From Odontesthes bonariensis (taxonomy: Eukaryota; Chordata; Actinopteri; Atheriniformes; Atherinopsidae): a stretch of 64,000 nucleotides of DNA. The notes under the pieces are model-generated. The model did not search any database and was not told where the DNA came from. It saw nothing but the letters and a program-made list of their open reading frames with translations. Shown piece by piece: positions 43,470 through 64,000 of this stretch (within the stretch, counting starts at the first letter, position 1; each line of letters opens with the position of its first letter). Made by a program: the position numbers and the translations under genes. Location: positions 5,610,849-5,674,848 of the forward strand of contig NC_134522.1 in assembly GCF_027942865.1 (NCBI RefSeq). Direction: 5' to 3'.

Positions 43470-44765
43470 TTAGTGATGTTACCTCCAACACCGAAGCTCC
43501 GAAGCACGCTTCAAACTCGACAGGGTAGTTATAGTGAAGCAGTGGGCCGGAGCTCGCTTCATGTGACATCACTGATGACGTTTGAACCCCTTCACTTCTT
43601 CATTCAGACCGAGTCAGCTGACTGCTTCGAGTTGATAGCGGAGCTTTGAACATTTGCCGCGATTCAGTGTATTCAAGATGGCTGAAGCCCCGGTTCATGT
43701 CCCCGTTCTACAAGTATAATACGTTACGAACAGCTCTCGTTTTTTTGATATTCTGAGTTTTGGATTATTCTCTCATGGAGCAACCATCTAGGAAGCGTTC
43801 TAAAGTGTGGGAACATTTCGACCCAAACAGTTCCTTGTCACACCAGCCTCCTCTGTTCCCTGTGACAGAGTATTTTCCAAAGCTGGAGAAATTGACTTAA
43901 AAAAAAAAAAAAACACCTGAAGTAACACAAGCACCCTCTTTATTACACCAAGCACACTCCCAAAGAAAACATAAATGACAAACCAAAAATTTTCACATTG
44001 TTTTTAAATTATTATTCCATCCATCCATGATCCATCCATTATCTTCCGCTAGTCCGGGGATCGGGTCGCGGGGGCAGCAGCTTGAGCAAAGAGACCCAGA
44101 CGTCCCTGTCCCTGGCCACTTCCTCCAGCTCTTCTGGGGGGACCCCGAGGCGTTCCCAGGCCAGCCGAGAGACATAGTCTCTCCAACGTGTCCTGGGTCC
44201 CAGTGGGACGGGCCCGGAACACCTCACCAGGGAGGCGTCCAGGAGGCATCCTAACCAGATGCCCGAGCCACCTCATCTGACTCCTCTGGATGCGGAGGAG
44301 CAGCGGTTCTAAATCGAGAGCTTGGCCTTCTGGCTCAGCTCCTTCTTCACCACGACGGGCCGGTGCAGAGCCCGCATCACTGCAGACGCCGCACCAATCC
44401 GCCTGTCAATCTCCTGCTCCATTCGTCCCTCACTCGTGAACAAGACCCCGAGATACTTGAACTCCTCCACTTGGGGAAGGATCTCATTCCCGACCCGGAG
44501 AGGGCAAATTATTATTTCATGGGTAAATTAATCAATCTTTAATGAGGTACTACAAACCCATATGTACAACACACATACAAACATAAGTGTTATTATAGTG
44601 TTATTATATGCATCACATTCGCAGGGCTTCGTATGGTGCAACAATTGCTACTGCCAGTAGATGTCACCCAGGGGAATTGAATGAAGCTTCGGGTAGTGAA
44701 CCACTTTATGACACAATGGTTCAAAATGATTCAATGCTTCAAAAAGCCTCGTTTTGCCATCACTA
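43470..44765 (+). mobile_element. hAT element with BED-type start, split by a LINE
   Basis: TAGTGATG at its left end is inverted at the right (CATCACTA). At 43775-43900 the plus strand encodes MEQPSRKRSKVWEHF, the beginning of a BED finger, then stops. Interrupted at 44017-44505. Confidence 0.55.
44017..44505 (-). mobile_element. RTE-like LINE 3' end (Rex3-type tail)
   Basis: Perfect 11-bp duplications AAATTATTATT (44006-44016 and 44506-44516). Minus-strand coding readings include LAWERLGVPPEELEEVARD and LLPPRPDPR, the familiar end of a fish LINE ORF2, followed by a short (GGAT)n tail. Stops are present and the 5' part is missing. Confidence 0.75.
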
Positions 44766-45418
44766 CCTGTCGTTGTCGTGTAACGGTAAAAAGTGTCTGG
44801 TGACGTGCCTGGTTTGGGTTATTAATTTATTTAGAGAGAAAGAAAGATAGATAAATGTTTCGCCTTGGAGACTTCTTGATTTTTAGCCTTTTTCACAATG
44901 ATTTGAAGCGGTTTGGAACTTGTACATTCTGTGATGCACATTTTGGGTGATTGGTTCAAGTGATTCGAAAACACCGATTCACTTTAGTGAGTGACTCGTA
45001 CAAACTCGAGTCGGTAAAAGGAATCGAAGGATCCAATCCAAGGACTGTGCCGCTGAAAGTGTGCAGCTTGCTGGAGCCACAACTCCAGAGAGAACCTCGC
45101 CGATCAAACCCAATATTTACCCAATTTAATATTTTTTAAAGAAAATATTAAATAAAATATGAATCAAAATGTATAATTCGGAAATGAACACATTGGTAAC
45201 CCACTGGTAATTAGGTTGTTTTTTTAAAAATAAAGAAATGAAAAAATTGATAATAATTGTTCTCCTTACCCCATCCCCCTTTAAGAACTACGGATGGAAA
45301 ATAGCACTTCTGCTAAATCCGATGGAACCATCTTGTTGTTTTTGTTCATGAAATGGCAATGATTTATGGTATTGCATGCTGTCCTTTAAATAAACTAATT
45401 CGTTCATTCATTCATTCC

Positions 45419-45590
45419 ACCTCAAGTCCAGGTCATCACCACCCTTGGATTTTTGGCCACGGGAACCTTTCAGAGGGAGATTGGAGACAGATCGGGGGTG
45501 TCCCAGTCCTCTGTGAGTCGTGCGCTCCCCTTGGTCATCAAAGCTCTCATCAGTTTATCACCCATGATACATCAAATTCCCACACACCGC
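45419..45590 (+). mobile_element. PIF/Harbinger transposase helix-turn-helix fragment
   Basis: Open reading without a start: TTLGFLATGTFQREIGDRSG followed by SQSSVSRALPLVIKAL, the conserved N-terminal part of HARBI1-type transposases. The DDE region is not seen downstream. Confidence 0.65.
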
Positions 45591-46077
45591 TGTCCAACAA
45601 GTACAAATTAAGAGGGACTTTCATGCCGTGGCTAGACTGCCAAACATAACACTGCACAAGCACACTTGTATGCTAAGTGTAAAGCCAGTAATGTGTGTGC
45701 AGTATGTTTTACTGTGAGTAAATGTTACATTTGGGGGTCATAAAAACAGTATTTCTATCAGTAACATTTTCAAAAAAGGCACTGAGGTACAATAAAAGAA
45801 ACTAGCATACACAGACTTGTGTATCTGCTTAATTAGCAGTAAAAAAAAACCACCCAAAACGCACGTTAGGATTAATATCACTCATGGTACGAGGCTTAAT
45901 TAGAAAGTGTGCTTTTAGATGTGGTGATGAGCTCAGTAAATATAGTACTGTTAAAAGAGTGGTTGTTTAAACAGAATTAAGGTTAAGAAAAGACCACAAC
46001 TAAGCATCAGACAAGAAAGTTTGTCACACAAAACACATTACATAGAGAATTCAATGAGAAACAATGTGTTTAGATAA
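45591..46077. other. Gene-free stretch downstream of ADH-C
   Basis: No exon, RNA gene or named element seen. Confidence 0.4.
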
Positions 46078-46083
46078 TTTATT
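46078..46083 (-). promoter_or_regulatory. ADH-C polyadenylation signal
   Basis: AATAAA on the minus strand, about 208 nt past the stop codon. Confidence 0.5.
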
Positions 46084-46290
46084 TAGCTGCAACAGCACTT
46101 TCTAATTTACATTCACGACATCTTACACAATAATTACACTTTGATTGTTCTCGTGACTCCCTTAAAAGTGTTGGTTGTTCAGAGTAATTCATGTGTTTTG
46201 TGCACATTTTGAAGGATCTTGTTCAAACGCGGCTGCAGGATCTTTACGCTGGTAAAAGCAATGCGGCGGTTCTTATTGTGGCTCTTATTG

Positions 46291-56004
<9,714 letters not shown>

Positions 56005-56390
56005 TTTTCCTGCAGAAACGACGGCTCGCGGTCTGGTGAGAAGTTAAGAGAGGACAGAGGCTGCAAGACAGCAGAGTGGGGAGGAGAAAAGATCCTGACA
56101 TTTTTATCAGAGCAAGGAGTTTAACCTTCAACAAACGAAGGAGGAGCCACAGCTGAACGTAAATTCCTTCATCAGACGTCCTGAAATGACACCAAGCGAC
56201 TTTTATGGCTGCCTCGTGCACAGGTGCGGTTCTAGAAAACTATTTATGGGGTGGCGAGAGGGGGGCAGGAATTTCTGAGGGGTGGCAACATATGGCGGAC
56301 GTATATATTCTGAATTTAATCACAGTTTGATGAACAGTATGTGCACACCATACACAGGCTGCCATTTACAAACTCACACAGATAAACTTA

Positions 56391-56884
56391 GGCTGTGTTC
56401 AAAACCGCCCACTTCTCCTACTACTCCTACTAACTTTAACTTTTTTAAGTTCCCGGATGCATACTAGATTCTCCGAAATGTTGGGTATGCATCATGAGGT
56501 TACTACTCATACTCAAACTACCCAAGATGCAACGTAACGTGACGTCACCGATCATCATTTCCTGTCAAAACGGCAGTTTCAAGCTAGCTACAACGAGGGT
56601 AGGTTCACTTCCTGTTTTCAAAACAAAAGCACCAATTGTATCGTAATGGCTTTCCCTATGATAAAAGGCAACGGGTATTTTATTTTGTGAAAATAATGGG
56701 AAGTGCGTTGCTCACTGCGGCTAGTTTTAGTAGCGCCGAATTCGTGGGAACAAAATTGTAAACAGCCGGTATTTTGTCAGGTTTTTAACACGTTGGGGAT
56801 CTAAACGACTACTTTCTCACCTGAAAATGTTTCAAATGTTGCTAAAGTTTACAGAGTTTAGAGCTTAAGTGAAATCAGCTTCAT
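56391..56884. mobile_element. MITE family 1 copy, right end missing
   Basis: Begins GGCTGTGTTCAAAACC at the very position where the Harbinger element entered the paralogous block. Breaks off after AAATCAGCTTCA. Confidence 0.7.
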
Positions 56885-57081
56885 TGCAAATTGCTAATCT
56901 GAAGCTAACATGAAGTTTGGAGGTCTGTAGCGACCGACTCTGCAGAAAGTCTGCGACCTCTGCATCCAACACTTTTGGTAGTATTCTGTATACCAAGGCT
57001 CATCTGCTTCAGTTACACGGTATAATCTTATAAACATTTCAATGATTTATGAAACAAAACTGACACAATCTGTTTTAATCA

Positions 57082-57087
57082 TTTATT
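57082..57087 (-). promoter_or_regulatory. ADH-D polyadenylation signal
   Basis: AATAAA on the minus strand, about 147 nt past the stop codon. Confidence 0.55.
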
Positions 57088-57233
57088 TTGCACTTTTGTG
57101 GGACCTCGTGCACACTGCGATTGTCACAGTCTGAACACACGATCCGCTGAATAGGGCCGATTCCGAGTATTCGGACAACCGTGCGGCATCACTGCTGCTG
57201 GATTTTAACGTGACTCAAAGCAACACCGAGGAT

Positions 57234-61723
<4,490 letters not shown>

Positions 61724-62788
61724 CTGCACAGAGGAACAAGCACAGCATTGATGTGGAAAAAAAGAAAACAAGAAAAACAAACCCTTCCTTGAACAACTTG
61801 TGTTGATTTGACATGTGAAGAATGGATTTAACTAGATCTGTAGTTGGAATATGATTCCATTATTGCTTCCAAAGGTAGAATCCACCCATCTGTCCATTTG
61901 ACTGTAACGGTACCATTAAAGAGGCCAAAACTCAACATTAACATGACATACTTAGGAAAAACATTCACAGAGAGGGACGGATCCATTAGGAATGGTCATT
62001 TTCTTTGGCTTCAGTAAAAACCCGCTCAGTCACAGCAGAGCCGTATATAGAGAGAGTTCGGCCAACTCGAATCATGGGCGCCATGTTCGCTACCAACGGC
62101 GAAGATTCCACAGCGTAAGCCTATGGGCCGCATATGTCAGAGTCGCTGAATTTAAAATACAAATAAGGCTCGATATATCATCAAACTTCGCTTGTAGTAT
62201 TATCAAGATCCCTACATATGAACTCAAACATTAAGAACATCGTTCGTATACAAGGAGTTTGCTTAAAAGAGGTTCTTGTTAACACAGGACCTAACTCGCT
62301 TTGCCTTCCGTGTTGTTGCCTTAAGTAAGGCAGTGCATTCAAAAAGGCAATTGAAGAAATGTGATAGGTCCTACAAGGGCAAAGTGTAGTAACTACGTCT
62401 ATGTTGAAACTGAGAAAAATGCATTCAATGCCTTGGTATTAGGTTGGCTATTGTAGTTACTGCAAATTTGACACAGCAATATCTCTAAAACAGGTCACAT
62501 TTAATATCCCAGCCTCTACTTACCTTGAATATCTTAAAAGTACTGTACATGCATTGTAGTCAGCCTAGTCACATCTCCATCCGTTACAGAGGAATTATTA
62601 ATATGTAGAATTAGAATATGTAGAATAATTATTAATTGAATTATAATTATAATACAAATAAAACTTGTGTTACTGTTTGTGATCATTATGGTCATTAGTA
62701 TTATTCACACACCCCCCTCCCAAAAACAAAAAAAAACACACACAGTTGTATCCAATGTATGAAAATTGATGAAAGTTTTGATTGTTCT
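61724..62788. other. ADH-D intron 2, right of exon 3
   Basis: I searched the minus strand for exon 2 ([10 protein letters not shown]-like) and found none. A common dispersed piece is at about 62040-62110. The rest is unassigned AT-rich DNA. Confidence 0.45.
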
Positions 62789-63171
62789 TGTTGGGTCTAA
62801 AAGTTAACCCAGCTGGAACACAGTTCACTCAAGTGAACTGAACTGGAGTGACAGAACTTACTCCTTCACCCGTGCTCAAACGAGTCCATCCGACTTTCCC
62901 CGTGTAGTTCTTTTTAATCACACAGCTTAGTTACAATCAGCATACGTAAAACAATCTTGTGAGCAAGATGCAACAAATGTTTCCCTGGGACATCTAGTTC
63001 CTCACGTGTTGAGTGGTTGCACATTCTCCTACGTGGGAAGACCAGAGCACCCTGTTTCTCACAGTTCCCTTTAATTACTTTGTATCACACCAAGCAAAGC
63101 TCACACACATTCATGTCTGTCTATAAAATGTTGTTTACTCAAAATGAAAATCTATATACAGTTTTCCAACA
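62789..63171 (-). mobile_element. 3' LTR of an endogenous retrovirus
   Basis: On the minus strand it begins TGTTGGAAAAC and ends GACCCAACA, a 6-bp terminal inverted repeat with TG...CA. It is preceded by a purine-rich tract (AACAGGAGGGAAA, 63172-63184) suited as polypurine tract. 383 bp. Same strand as ADH-D. Confidence 0.65.
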
Positions 63172-63258
63172 TTTCCCTCCTGTTTTTCATTTTTAGTTAC
63201 CACGAGTCAACATCAACCTAGCACCATTCACATAATGTGTTTTCAGTATTGGTGTCAC

Positions 63259-63955
63259 TTAGACTGTAGCATCCTTGCCGAGCTCCTCCGGGTCATGTTG
63301 GACAAGTAAGACATAGTTAGAAAACATTCCTGCCATCATATTGTTAATCATTGATTTAAGACAAGGAATAATGCACATTGTAAATAGGCAAAGCAGAAAC
63401 ATGACACAGAGAATAGGTATTGCAATTCGCATTAGGATGTGCCACCATGGTCCTGAAGTCAGCCAGGACATCAAGTCGAGACCTTGAGCATTATTGTCTT
63501 GACCTATGGCCTTTTGAAGGTTACGTAGGCCTTGCATAGCTACGGATACATTAGTTCCGATTTCGTCCGGAATGTAGGGACAACATGAAGTATTTATCAT
63601 CACACGAACGCCACCAGAAGCTGCAGTTAGAAGATCTAAAGCCATCCTGTTCTGAAGAACCATTGTCCGCAAAGCATTTATTTCTCTGTTTTGACCTTCA
63701 TGCACTATTGATGTAAGATTAATGAAAGCTCCAAGTCTATAGTCTATGGTTTCCAAACGGAGCACGTTCTTGCCCACTCCCAGCCAGGGAAAGACAGAAA
63801 GCCAGACTTTGTTGCTGGTTGACCAAATGTTTGTGTTCATCAGGGACATCTGAGCCCCAGAGTGCATCATGTGGTTTGAACTCGGGAATGTCTCTTTTTC
63901 TTCTCGCACCCATCTTTAGTTGACCTGGAATTGCATTGATTATAATTGTATGGTC
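63259..63955 (-). pseudogene. env: Retroviral envelope, transmembrane subunit, frameshifted remnant
   Basis: The main frame (63909-63259, 216 codons from its first ATG) shows the LQNRMALDLLTA heptad/immunosuppressive-type region of gammaretrovirus-like env, a Cys-Cys pair (INTSCCPY), a hydrophobic membrane span (IPILCVMFLLCLFTMCI) and a cytoplasmic tail. The first Cys of the usual CX6CC is not seen. A furin-type site (RRKR at about 63898) and the residues after it lie in a different frame, so a frameshift near 63830-63840 separates them. The surface subunit is missing and a MITE-like sequence starts at about 63956. Inactive. Confidence 0.75.
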
Positions 63956-64000
63956 AGCAGTGTTGGTCAAGTTACTTTTAAAAAGTAATTAGTTATAGTT
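63956..64000. mobile_element. Start of a MITE interrupting env
   Basis: GTGTTGGTCAAGTTAC followed by AAAAAGTAATTAGTTA resembles the ends of common fish hAT MITEs. Cut by the window edge. Confidence 0.4.

Noticed and set aside
61724-64000. ADH-D exons 1 and 2
   Set aside because: No [10 protein letters not shown]-like coding block or MSTAGK exon with a GT donor was found on the minus strand.

Overview
The window is nuclear DNA from a ray-finned fish, most likely a percomorph teleost; the species cannot be read from it. Evidence: spliced vertebrate genes with GT-AG introns, teleost-type alcohol dehydrogenases, and fish-type repeats (L2/CR1, L1 and RTE LINEs, hAT, PIF/Harbinger, Tigger, TTAA-target MITEs, a tRNA-derived SINE, an endogenous retrovirus). 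The gene order metap1 - adh5 - further ADH genes is the conserved vertebrate arrangement (human 4q23). metap1 is on + and all ADH genes are on -, so metap1 and adh5 are convergent.

Layout. 1-9,610: last seven exons of metap1 (catalytic domain), with introns holding two arrays of a 55/56-bp minisatellite, a hAT, a 600-bp MITE and a TTAA-target MITE. 9,611-13,014: intergenic, with a GC hairpin and a fold-back element. 13,015-20,476: a class III ADH (adh5) that is clearly decayed. Exons 4, 5, 8 and 9 are intact; exon 3 is gone, half of exon 2 is gone, exon 6 has a lost acceptor and a 1-bp insertion, exon 7 has a stop and a lost donor, and the apparent start codon is GTG. 20,477-29,300: gene-poor, with nested transposons and a 21-bp satellite. 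29,303-38,471 (ADH-B), 46,078-56,004 (ADH-C) and 57,082-61,723 (ADH-D, exons 1-2 off the right edge) are tandem copies of an adh8/class I-like ADH with the same exon plan (18, 102, 142, 88, 220, 261, 133, 139, 31-34 nt). 62,789-64,000: 3' LTR and env remnant of a retrovirus inside ADH-D intron 2.

How the genes relate. metap1 trims initiator methionine. ADH class III is the glutathione-dependent formaldehyde dehydrogenase, whereas the adh8-like copies would oxidise ethanol or retinol-type alcohols. The locus has lost its class III member in place and expanded the other class. ADH-B (exon 3 acceptor) and ADH-C (exon 4 donor) each carry one splice-site change that may alter or silence them; ADH-D is clean in every exon visible.

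The rest is mobile DNA. Several insertions are dated relative to one another by target-site duplications, and some ADH introns are now over 90% transposon. I found no CRISPR, phage or bacterial features and no new multi-gene system. The most notable observations are the dead adh5 at its ancestral position, a minisatellite born from LINE coding sequence, and introns made almost wholly of transposons.
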